From the NCBI GenBank assembly GCA_022605955.1, contig JAKCOZ010000574.1, positions 57,963 to 121,962 of the forward strand: a stretch of DNA of 64,000 nucleotides, written 5' to 3'. The DNA comes from Rallus limicola (taxonomy: Eukaryota; Chordata; Aves; Gruiformes; Rallidae). Position 1 is the first letter of the stretch. Every line of letters begins with the position of its first letter. Position numbers and translations under genes: made by a program. The notes beneath the pieces are model-generated. The model saw only the letters and a program-made list of their open reading frames with translations. It did not search any database and was not told the origin of the DNA. Positions 24,745-35,048 of the stretch are shown piece after piece.

Positions 24745-24942
24745 AGACAAGCTATGCCTTTCATGCCTAGCTTCTTTACTTTGGGAGTTATTGCTGGACG
24801 TTTAGCATGTTTTGAACTGCAGTCTGCTAGGGCCGAGAAAAGCACCGTAGGAGCTTCCAGGCATGTTCCCTCTTTCCAGGCAAAGGAAAAGGCTGAGAGC
24901 CAAAGTGACAGGGTCTGCTTGTGTGTCCTGTTAGGAGGTTTC

Positions 24943-27900
24943 AGACAAGCTATGCCTTTCATGCCTAGCTTCTTTACTTTGGGAGTTATTGCTGGACGTT
25001 TAGCATGTTTTGAACTGCAGTCTGCTAGGGCCGAGAAAAGCACCGTAGGAGCTTCCAGGCATGTTCCCTCTTTCCAGGCAAAGGAAAAGGCTGAGAGCCA
25101 AAGTGACAGGGTCTGTTTGTGTGTCCTGTTAAGAGGTTTCAGACAAGCTATGCCTTTCAGTCCCAGCTTCTTTACTTTGGGAGTTATTGCTGGACGTTTA
25201 GCATGTTTTGAACTGCAGTCTGCTAGGGCCGAGAAAAGCACCGTAGGAGCTTCCAGGCATGTTCCCTCTTTCCAGGCAAAGGAAAAGGCTGAGAGCCAAA
25301 GTGACAGGGTCTGCTTGTGTGTCCTGTTAGGAGGTTTCAGACAAGCTATGCCTTTCATGCCTAGCTTCTTTACTTTGGGAGTTATTGCTGGACGTTTAGC
25401 ATGTTTTGAACTGCAGTCTGCTAGGGCCGAGAAAAGCACCGTAGGAGCTTCCAGGCATGTTCCCTCTTTCCAGGCAAAGGAAAAGGCTGAGAGCCAAAGT
25501 GACAGGGTCTGCTTGTGTGTCCTGTTAGGAGGTTTCAGACAAGCTATGCCTTTCATGCCTAGCTTCTTTACTTTGGGAGTTATTGCTGGACGTTTAGCAT
25601 GTTTTGAACTGCAGTCTGCTAGGGCCGAGAAAAGCACCGTAGGAGCTTCCAGGCATGTTCCCTCTTTCCAGGCAAAGGAAAAGGCTGAGAGCCAAAGTGA
25701 CAGGGTCTGCTTGTGTGTCCTGCTAGGAGGTTTCAGACAAGCTATGCCTTTCAGTCCTAGCTTCTTTACTTTGGGAGTTATTGCTGGACGTTTAGCATGT
25801 TTTGAACTGCAGTCTGCTAGGGCCGAGAAAAGCACCGTAGGAGCTTCCAGGCATGTTCCCTCTTTCCAGGCAAAGGAAAAGGCTGAGAGCCAAAGTGACA
25901 GGGTCTGCTTGTGTGTCCTGTTAGGAGGTTTCAGACAAGCTATGCCTTTCAGTCCTAGCTTCTTTACTTTGGGAGTTATTGCTGGACGTTTAGCATGTTT
26001 TGAACTGCAGTCTGCTAGGGCCGAGAAAAGCACCGTAGGAGGTTCCAGGCATGTTCCCTCTTTCCAGGCAAAGGAAAAGGCTGAGAGCCAAAGTGACAGG
26101 GTCTGCTTGTGTGTCCTGTTAGGAGGTTTCAGACAAGCTATGCCTTTCAGTCCTAGCTTCTTTACTTTGGGAGTTATTGCTGGACGTTTAGCATGTTTTG
26201 AACTGCAGTCTGCTAGGGCCGAGAAAAGCACCGTAGGAGGTTCCAGGCATGTTCCCTCTTTCAAGGCAAAGGAAAAGGCTGAGAGCCAAAGTGACAGGGT
26301 CTGCTTGTGTGTCCTGTTAGGAGGTTTCAGACAAGCTATGCCTTTCAGTCCTAGCTTCTTTACTTTGGGAGTTATTGCTGGACGTTTAGCATGTTTTGAA
26401 CTGCAGTCTGCTAGGGCCGAGAAAAGCACCGTAGGAGCTTCCAGGCATGTTCCCTCTTTCCAGGCAAAGGAAAAGGCTGAGAGCCAAAGTGACAGGGTCT
26501 GTTTGTGTGTCCTGTTAAGAGGTTTCAGACAAGCTATGCCTTTCAGTCCCAGCTTCTTTACTTTGGGAGTTATTGCTGGACGTTTAGCATGTTTTGAACT
26601 GCAGTCTGCTAGGGCCGAGAAAAGCACCGTAGGAGCTTCCAGGCATGTTCCCTCTTTCCAGGCAAAGGAAAAGGCTGAGAGCCAAAGTGACAGGGTCTGC
26701 TTGTGTGTCCTGTTAGGAGGTTTCAGACAAGCTATGCCTTTCAGTCCTAGCTTCTTTACTTTGGGAGTTATTGCTGGACGTTTAGCATGTTTTGAACTGC
26801 AGTCTGCTAGGGCCGAGAAAAGCACCGTAGGAGGTTCCAGGCATGTTCCCTCTTTCCAGGCAAAGGAAAAGGCTGAGAGCCAAAGTGACAGGGTCTGCTT
26901 GTGTGTCCTCTTAAGAGGTTTCAGACAAGCTATGCCTTTCATGCCTAGCTTCTTTACTTTGGGAGTTATTGCTGGACGTTTAGCATGTTTTGAACTGCAG
27001 TCTGCTAGGGCCGAGAAAAGCACCGTAGGAGCTTCCAGGCATGTTCCCTCTTTCCAGGCAAAGGAAAAGGCTGAGAGCCAAAGTGACAGGGTCTGCTTGT
27101 GTGTCCTGTTAGGAGGTTTCAGACAAGCTATGCCTTTCATGCCTAGCTTCTTTACTTTGGGAGTTATTGCTGGACGTTTAGCATGTTTTGAACTGCAGTC
27201 TGCTAGGGCCGAGAAAAGCACCGTAGGAGGTTCCAGGCATGTTCCCTCTTTCCAGGCAAAGGAAAAGGCTGAGAGCCAAAGTGACAGGGTCTGTTTGTGT
27301 GTCCTGTTAAGAGGTTTCAGACAAGCTATGCCTTTCAGTCCCAGCTTCTTTACTTTGGGAGTTATTGCTGGACGTTTAGCATGTTTTGAACTGCAGTCTG
27401 CTAGGGCCGAGAAAAGCACCGTAGGAGCTTCCAGGCATGTTCCCTCTTTCCAGGCAAAGGAAAAGGCTGAGAGCCAAAGTGACAGGGTCTGCTTGTGTGT
27501 CCTGTTAGGAGGTTTCAGACAAGCTATGCCTTTCATGCCTAGCTTCTTTACTTTGGGAGTTATTGCTGGACGTTTAGCATGTTTTGAACTGCAGTCTGCT
27601 AGGGCCGAGAAAAGCACCGTAGGAGCTTCCAGGCATGTTCCCTCTTTCCAGGCAAAGGAAAAGGCTGAGAGCCAAAGTGACAGGGTCTGCTTGTGTGTCC
27701 TGTTAGGAGGTTTCAGACAAGCTATGCCTTTCATGCCTAGCTTCTTTACTTTGGGAGTTATTGCTGGACGTTTAGCATGTTTTGAACTGCAGTCTGCTAG
27801 GGCCGAGAAAAGCACCGTAGGAGCTTCCAGGCATGTTCCCTCTTTCCAGGCAAAGGAAAAGGCTGAGAGCCAAAGTGACAGGGTCTGCTTGTGTGTCCTG

Positions 27901-28704
27901 TTAGGAGGTTTCAGACAAGCTATGCCTTTCAGTCCTAGCTTCTTTACTTTGGGAGTTATTGCTGGACGTTTAGCATGTTTTGAACTGCAGTCTGCTAGGG
28001 CCGAGAAAAGCACCGTAGGAGCTTCCAGGCATGTTCCCTCTTTCCAGGCAAAGGAAAAGGCTGAGAGCCAAAGTGACAGGGTCTGCTTGTGTGTCCTGTT
28101 AGGAGGTTTCAGACAAGCTATGCCTTTCAGTCCTAGCTTCTTTACTTTGGGAGTTATTGCTGGACGTTTAGCATGTTTTGAACTGCAGTCTGCTAGGGCC
28201 GAGAAAAGCACCATAGGAGGTTCCAGGCATGTTCCCTCTTTCCAGGCAAAGGAAAAGGCTGAGAGCCAAAGTGACAGGGTCTGCTTGTGTGTCCTGTTAG
28301 GAGGTTTCAGACAAGCTATGCCTTTCAGTCCTAGCTTCTTTACTTTGGGAGTTATTGCTGGACGTTTAGCATGTTTTGAACTGCAGTCTGCTAGGGCCGA
28401 GAAAAGCACCGTAGGAGGTTCCAGGCATGTTCCCTCTTTCAAGGCAAAGGAAAAGGCTGAGAGCCAAAGTGACAGGGTCTGCTTGTGTGTCCTGTTAGGA
28501 GGTTTCAGACAAGCTATGCCTTTCAGTCCTACCTTCTTTACTTTGGGAGTTATTGCTGGACGTTTAGCATGTTTTGAACTGCAGTCTGCTAGGGCCGAGA
28601 AAAGCACCGTAGGAGCTTCCAGGCATGTTCCCTCTTTCCAGGCAAAGGAAAAGGCTGAGAGCCAAAGTGACAGGGTCTGCTTGTGTGTCCTGTTAGGAGG
28701 TTTC
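24943..28704. repeat. 19-monomer higher-order repeat (8+3+8), copy 1
   Basis: Length 3762 bp. The first 8-unit (24943-26526) is MA with T174/A190, S with TCCCAGC, MA, MA with CCTGCTAGG, SA, SG, SG with TTTCAAGG, SA with T174/A190. The linker of 3 (26527-27120) is S with TCCCAGC, SG with CCTCTTAAG, MA. The second 8-unit (27121-28704) is MG with T174/A190, S with TCCCAGC, MA, MA, SA, SG with CCATAGG, SG with TTTCAAGG, and an S type with CCTACCTTC. The two 8-units match in type nearly throughout at an 11-monomer spacing, so the 19-unit arose from a smaller 8+3 element. Confidence 0.9.
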
Positions 28705-31700
28705 AGACAAGCTATGCCTTTCATGCCTAGCTTCTTTACTTTGGGAGTTATTGCTGGACGTTTAGCATGTTTTGAACTGCAGTCTGCTAGGGCCGAGAAA
28801 AGCACCGTAGGAGCTTCCAGGCATGTTCCCTCTTTCCAGGCAAAGGAAAAGGCTGAGAGCCAAAGTGACAGGGTCTGTTTGTGTGTCCTGTTAAGAGGTT
28901 TCAGACAAGCTATGCCTTTCAGTCCCAGCTTCTTTACTTTGGGAGTTATTGCTGGACGTTTAGCATGTTTTGAACTGCAGTCTGCTAGGGCCGAGAAAAG
29001 CACCGTAGGAGCTTCCAGGCATGTTCCCTCTTTCCAGGCAAAGGAAAAGGCTGAGAGCCAAAGTGACAGGGTCTGCTTGTGTGTCCTGTTAGGAGGTTTC
29101 AGACAAGCTATGCCTTTCATGCCTAGCTTCTTTACTTTGGGAGTTATTGCTGGACGTTTAGCATGTTTTGAACTGCAGTCTGCTAGGGCCGAGAAAAGCA
29201 CCGTAGGAGCTTCCAGGCATGTTCCCTCTTTCCAGGCAAAGGAAAAGGCTGAGAGCCAAAGTGACAGGGTCTGCTTGTGTGTCCTGTTAGGAGGTTTCAG
29301 ACAAGCTATGCCTTTCATGCCTAGCTTCTTTACTTTGGGAGTTATTGCTGGACGTTTAGCATGTTTTGAACTGCAGTCTGCTAGGGCCGAGAAAAGCACC
29401 GTAGGAGCTTCCAGGCATGTTCCCTCTTTCCAGGCAAAGGAAAAGGCTGAGAGCCAAAGTGACAGGGTCTGCTTGTGTGTCCTGCTAGGAGGTTTCAGAC
29501 AAGCTATGCCTTTCAGTCCTAGCTTCTTTACTTTGGGAGTTATTGCTGGACGTTTAGCATGTTTTGAACTGCAGTCTGCTAGGGCCGAGAAAAGCACCGT
29601 AGGAGCTTCCAGGCATGTTCCCTCTTTCCAGGCAAAGGAAAAGGCTGAGAGCCAAAGTGACAGGGTCTGCTTGTGTGTCCTGTTAGGAGGTTTCAGACAA
29701 GCTATGCCTTTCAGTCCTAGCTTCTTTACTTTGGGAGTTATTGCTGGACGTTTAGCATGTTTTGAACTGCAGTCTGCTAGGGCCGAGAAAAGCACCGTAG
29801 GAGGTTCCAGGCATGTTCCCTCTTTCCAGGCAAAGGAAAAGGCTGAGAGCCAAAGTGACAGGGTCTGCTTGTGTGTCCTGTTAGGAGGTTTCAGACAAGC
29901 TATGCCTTTCAGTCCTAGCTTCTTTACTTTGGGAGTTATTGCTGGACGTTTAGCATGTTTTGAACTGCAGTCTGCTAGGGCCGAGAAAAGCACCGTAGGA
30001 GGTTCCAGGCATGTTCCCTCTTTCAAGGCAAAGGAAAAGGCTGAGAGCCAAAGTGACAGGGTCTGCTTGTGTGTCCTGTTAGGAGGTTTCAGACAAGCTA
30101 TGCCTTTCAGTCCTAGCTTCTTTACTTTGGGAGTTATTGCTGGACGTTTAGCATGTTTTGAACTGCAGTCTGCTAGGGCCGAGAAAAGCACCGTAGGAGC
30201 TTCCAGGCATGTTCCCTCTTTCCAGGCAAAGGAAAAGGCTGAGAGCCAAAGTGACAGGGTCTGTTTGTGTGTCCTGTTAAGAGGATTCAGACAAGCTATG
30301 CCTTTCAGTCCCAGCTTCTTTACTTTGGGAGTTATTGCTGGACGTTTAGCATGTTTTGAACTGCAGTCTGCTAGGGCCGAGAAAAGCACCGTAGGAGCTT
30401 CCAGGCATGTTCCCTCTTTCCAGGCAAAGGAAAAGGCTGAGAGCCAAAGTGACAGGGTCTGCTTGTGTGTCCTGTTAGGAGGTTTCAGACAAGCTATGCC
30501 TTTCAGTCCTAGCTTCTTTACTTTGGGAGTTATTGCTGGACGTTTAGCATGTTTTGAACTGCAGTCTGCTAGGGCCGAGAAAAGCACCGTAGGAGGTTCC
30601 AGGCATGTTCCCTCTTTCCAGGCAAAGGAAAAGGCTGAGAGCCAAAGTGACAGGGTCTGCTTGTGTGTCCTCTTAAGAGGTTTCAGACAAGCTATGCCTT
30701 TCATGCCTAGCTTCTTTACTTTGGGAGTTATTGCTGGACGTTTAGCATGTTTTGAACTGCAGTCTGCTAGGGCCGAGAAAAGCACCGTAGGAGCTTCCAG
30801 GCATGTTCCCTCTTTCCAGGCAAAGGAAAAGGCTGAGAGCCAAAGTGACAGGGTCTGCTTGTGTGTCCTGTTAGGAGGTTTCAGACAAGCTATGCCTTTC
30901 ATGCCTAGCTTCTTTACTTTGGGAGTTATTGCTGGACGTTTAGCATGTTTTGAACTGCAGTCTGCTAGGGCCGAGAAAAGCACCGTAGGAGCTTCCAGGC
31001 ATGTTCCCTCTTTCCAGGCAAAGGAAAAGGCTGAGAGCCAAAGTGACAGGGTCTGTTTGTGTGTCCTGTTAAGAGGTTTCAGACAAGCTATGCCTTTCAG
31101 TCCCAGCTTCTTTACTTTGGGAGTTATTGCTGGACGTTTAGCATGTTTTGAACTGCAGTCTGCTAGGGCCGAGAAAAGCACCGTAGGAGCTTCCAGGCAT
31201 GTTCCCTCTTTCCAGGCAAAGGAAAAGGCTGAGAGCCAAAGTGACAGGGTCTGCTTGTGTGTCCTGTTAGGAGGTTTCAGACAAGCTATGCCTTTCATGC
31301 CTAGCTTCTTTACTTTGGGAGTTATTGCTGGACGTTTAGCATGTTTTGAACTGCAGTCTGCTAGGGCCGAGAAAAGCACCGTAGGAGCTTCCAGGCATGT
31401 TCCCTCTTTCCAGGCAAAGGAAAAGGCTGAGAGCCAAAGTGACAGGGTCTGCTTGTGTGTCCTGTTAGGAGGTTTCAGACAAGCTATGCCTTTCATGCCT
31501 AGCTTCTTTACTTTGGGAGTTATTGCTGGACGTTTAGCATGTTTTGAACTGCAGTCTGCTAGGGCCGAGAAAAGCACCGTAGGAGCTTCCAGGCATGTTC
31601 CCTCTTTCCAGGCAAAGGAAAAGGCTGAGAGCCAAAGTGACAGGGTCTGCTTGTGTGTCCTGTTAGGAGGTTTCAGACAAGCTATGCCTTTCAGTCCTAG

Positions 31701-32466
31701 CTTCTTTACTTTGGGAGTTATTGCTGGACGTTTAGCATGTTTTGAACTGCAGTCTGCTAGGGCCGAGAAAAGCACCGTAGGAGCTTCCAGGCATGTTCCC
31801 TCTTTCCAGGCAAAGGAAAAGGCTGAGAGCCAAAGTGACAGGGTCTGCTTGTGTGTCCTGTTAGGAGGTTTCAGACAAGCTATGCCTTTCAGTCCTAGCT
31901 TCTTTACTTTGGGAGTTATTGCTGGACGTTTAGCATGTTTTGAACTGCAGTCTGCTAGGGCCGAGAAAAGCACCATAGGAGGTTCCAGGCATGTTCCCTC
32001 TTTCCAGGCAAAGGAAAAGGCTGAGAGCCAAAGTGACAGGGTCTGCTTGTGTGTCCTGTTAGGAGGTTTCAGACAAGCTATGCCTTTCAGTCCTAGCTTC
32101 TTTACTTTGGGAGTTATTGCTGGACGTTTAGCATGTTTTGAACTGCAGTCTGCTAGGGCCGAGAAAAGCACCGTAGGAGGTTCCAGGCATGTTCCCTCTT
32201 TCAAGGCAAAGGAAAAGGCTGAGAGCCAAAGTGACAGGGTCTGCTTGTGTGTCCTGTTAGGAGGTTTCAGACAAGCTATGCCTTTCAGTCCTACCTTCTT
32301 TACTTTGGGAGTTATTGCTGGACGTTTAGCATGTTTTGAACTGCAGTCTGCTAGGGCCGAGAAAAGCACCGTAGGAGCTTCCAGGCATGTTCCCTCTTTC
32401 CAGGCAAAGGAAAAGGCTGAGAGCCAAAGTGACAGGGTCTGTTTGTGTGTCCTGTTAAGAGGTTTC
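28705..32466. repeat. 19-monomer higher-order repeat (8+3+8), copy 2
   Basis: All five rare marks of copy 1 recur at exactly +3762 bp: CCTGCTAGG (25721 to 29483), TTTCAAGG (26261 to 30023 and 28439 to 32201), CCTCTTAAG (26909 to 30671), CCATAGG (28213 to 31975), CCTACCTTC (28531 to 32293). Differences seen are MA for MG at the first unit of the second 8-block, GAGGATTCAG near 30285, and T174/A190 in the last unit of this copy only. Confidence 0.92.
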
Positions 32467-35048
32467 AGACAAGCTATGCCTTTCAGTCCCAGCTTCTTTA
32501 CTTTGGGAGTTATTGCTGGACGTTTAGCATGTTTTGAACTGCAGTCTGCTAGGGCCGAGAAAAGCACCGTAGGAGCTTCCAGGCATGTTCCCTCTTTCCA
32601 GGCAAAGGAAAAGGCTGAGAGCCAAAGTGACAGGGTCTGCTTGTGTGTCCTGTTAGGAGGTTTCAGACAAGCTATGCCTTTCAGTCCTAGCTTCTTTACT
32701 TTGGGAGTTATTGCTGGACGTTTAGCATGTTTTGAACTGCAGTCTGCTAGGGCCGAGAAAAGCACCGTAGGAGGTTCCAGGCATGTTCCCTCTTTCCAGG
32801 CAAAGGAAAAGGCTGAGAGCCAAAGTGACAGGGTCTGCTTGTGTGTCCTGTTAGGAGGTTTCAGACAAGCTATGCCTTTCAGTCCTAGCTTCTTTACTTT
32901 GGGAGTTATTGCTGGACGTTTAGCATGTTTTGAACTGCAGTCTGCTAGGGCCGAGAAAAGCACCGTAGGAGGTTCCAGGCATGTTCCCTCTTTCCAGGCA
33001 AAGGAAAAGGCTGAGAGCCAAAGTGACAGGGTCTGCTTGTGTGTCCTGTTAGGAGGTTTCAGACAAGCTATGCCTTTCATGCCTAGCTTCTTTACTTTGG
33101 GAGTTATTGCTGGACGTTTAGCATGTTTTGAACTGCAGTCTGCTAGGGCCGAGAAAAGCACCGTAGGAGCTTCCAGGAATGTTCCCTCTTTCCAGGCAAA
33201 GGAAAAGGCTGAGAGCCAAAGTGACAGGGTCTGTTTGTGTGTCCTGTTAAGAGGTTTCAGACAAGCTATGCCTTTCAGTCCTAGCTTCTTTACTTTGGGA
33301 GTTATTGCTGGACGTTTAGCATGTTTTGAACTGCAGTCTGCTAGGGCCGAGAAAAGCACCGTAGGAGGTTCCAGGCATGTTCCCTCTTTCCAGGCAAAGG
33401 AAAAGGCTGAGAGCCAAAGTGACAGGGTCTGCTTGTGTGTCCTGTTAGGAGGTTTCAGACAAGCTATGCCTTTCAGTCCTAGCTTCTTTACTTTGGGAGT
33501 TATTGCTGGACGTTTAGCATGTTTTGAACTGCAGTCTGCTAGGGCCGAGAAAAGCACCGTAGGAGCTTCCAGGCATGTTCCCTCTTTCCAGGCAAAGGAA
33601 AAGGCTGAGAGCCAAAGTGACAGGGTCTGCTTGTGTGTCCTGTTAGGAGGTTTCAGACAAGCTATGCCTTTCAGTCCTAGCTTCTTTACTTTGGGAGTTA
33701 TTGCTGGACGTTTAGCATGTTTTGAACTGCAGTCTGCTAGGGCCGAGAAAAGCACCGTAGGAGGTTCCAGGCATGTTCCCTCTTTCCAGGCAAAGGAAAA
33801 GGCTGAGAGCCAAAGTGACAGGGTCTGCTTGTGTGTCCTGTTAGGAGGTTTCAGACAAGCTATGCCTTTCATGCCTAGCTTCTTTACTTTGGGAGTTATT
33901 GCTGGACGTTTAGCATGTTTTGAACTGCAGTCTGCTAGGGTCGAGAAAAGCACCGTAGGATGTTCCAGGCATGTTCCCTCTTTCCAGGCAAAGGAAAAGG
34001 CTGAGAGCCAAAGTGACAGGGTCTGCTTGTGTGTCCTGTTAGGAGGTTTCAGACAAGCTATGCCTTTCATGCCTAGCTTCTTTACTTTGGGAGTTATTGC
34101 TGGACGTTTAGCATGTTTTGAACTGCAGTCTGCTAGGGCCGAGAAAAGCACCGTAGGAGGTTCCAGGCATGTTCCCTCTTTCCAGGCAAAGGAAAAGGCT
34201 GAGAGCCAAAGTGACAGGGTCTGCTTGTGTGTCCTGTTAGGAGGTTTCAGACAAGCTATGCCTTTCAGTCCTAGCTTCTTTACTTTGGGAGTTATTGCTG
34301 GACGTTTAGCATGTTTTGAACTGCAGTCTGCTAGGGCCGAGAAAAGCACCGTAGGAGCTTCCAGGCATGTTCCCTCTTTCCAGGCAAAGGAAAAGGCTGA
34401 GAGCCAAAGTGACAGGGTCTGTTTGTGTGTCCTGTTAAGAGGTTTCAGACAAGCTATGCCTTTCAGGCCTAGCTTCTTTACTTTGGGAGTTATTGCTGGA
34501 CGTTTAGCATGTTTTGAACTGCAGTCTGCTAGGGCCGAGAAAAGCACCGTAGGAGCTTCCAGGCATGTTCCCTCTTTCCAGGCAAAGGAAAAGGCTGAGA
34601 GCCAAAGTGACAGGGTCTGCTTGTGTGTCCTGTTAGGAGGTTTCAGACAAGCTATGCCTTTCATGCCTAGCTTCTTTACTTTGGGAGTTATTGCTGGACG
34701 TTTAGCATGTTTTGAACTGCAGTCTGCTAGGGCCGAGAAAAGCACCGTAGGAGGTTCCAGGCATGTTCCCTCTTTCCAGGCAAAGGAAAAGGCTGAGAGC
34801 CAAAGTGACAGGGTCTGCTTGTGTGTCCTGTTAGGAGGTTTCAGACAAGCTATGCCTTTCAGTCCTAGCTTCTTTACTTTGGGAGTTATTGCTGGACGTT
34901 TAGCATGTTTTGAACTGCAGTCTGCTAGGGCCGAGAAAAGCACCAGAGGAGGTTCCAGGCATGTTCCCTCTTTCCAGGCAAAGGAAAAGGCTGAGAGCCA
35001 AAGTGACAGGGTCTGCTTGTGTGTCCTGTTAGCCTGTTAGGAGGTTTC
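32467..35048. repeat. Mixed monomers after the 19-monomer repeat
   Basis: Thirteen monomers: S with TCCCAGC, SG, SG, MA with CAGGAATG and T174/A190, SG, SA, SG, MG with GGGTCGAG and GGATGTTCC, MG, SA with T174/A190, RA, MG, SG with CCAGAGG. The GGGTCGAG/GGATGTTCC monomer (33853) recurs near 38.4 kb and 45.35 kb, linking this stretch to the duplicated segments downstream. The last monomer ends in an 8-bp duplication. Confidence 0.8.
35025..35040. repeat. 8-bp direct duplication CCTGTTAG x2
   Basis: CCTGTTAG at 35025-35032 is repeated at 35033-35040 before the usual GAGG. This is the only insertion longer than 1 bp in the window. It ends the 6785-codon plus-strand open frame and marks the left edge of the indel-rich segment. 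Confidence 0.95.

Larger units (their letters stand above)
14845..24942. repeat. Subfamily zone 2 (A/S/R types with T174/A190 haplotype)
   Basis: 51 monomers with no net indel. The dominant type has GAGCTTCC (A). New types compared with zone 1 are R (TTCAGGCC), the linked pair GTCTGTTTG with GTTAAGAGG, and CCTGGTAGG. Y and TTTTAT haplotypes are gone. Private changes include ATGCATTTC near 14854, ACCGAG at 15533, AAGGTATG near 20197, and TTTTCAAC at 22438. Contains the 8-monomer and 3-monomer higher-order repeats listed separately. Confidence 0.85.
14683..35040 (+). other. 6785-codon open frame through the satellite, judged non-coding
   Basis: This is the longest open frame in the window. It is 66 residues per monomer repeated about 103 times, because 198 bp is a whole number of codons. 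Each unit holds a hydrophobic stretch (FFTLGVIAGRLACFEL) and a charged, lysine-rich one (AKEKAESQSDR). There is no start context, promoter or terminal domain, and both ends are set by phase changes (the 5-bp deletion and the 8-bp duplication). Common variants change the residue (M/S/N/R at one site, G/A, H/Y) rather than being silent, and indels and stops elsewhere in the array are tolerated. A minus-strand frame is also open over much of the same stretch (22437-34943). I see no sign of selection on protein. Confidence 0.85.

Noticed and set aside
1593..35040. Giant repeat protein encoded by the plus-strand open frames (3096, 1272 and 6785 codons)
   Set aside because: The frames are the 66-codon monomer repeated. 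Starts and stops are set by accidental phase changes, common variants change residues, and no unique coding end or regulatory region exists.
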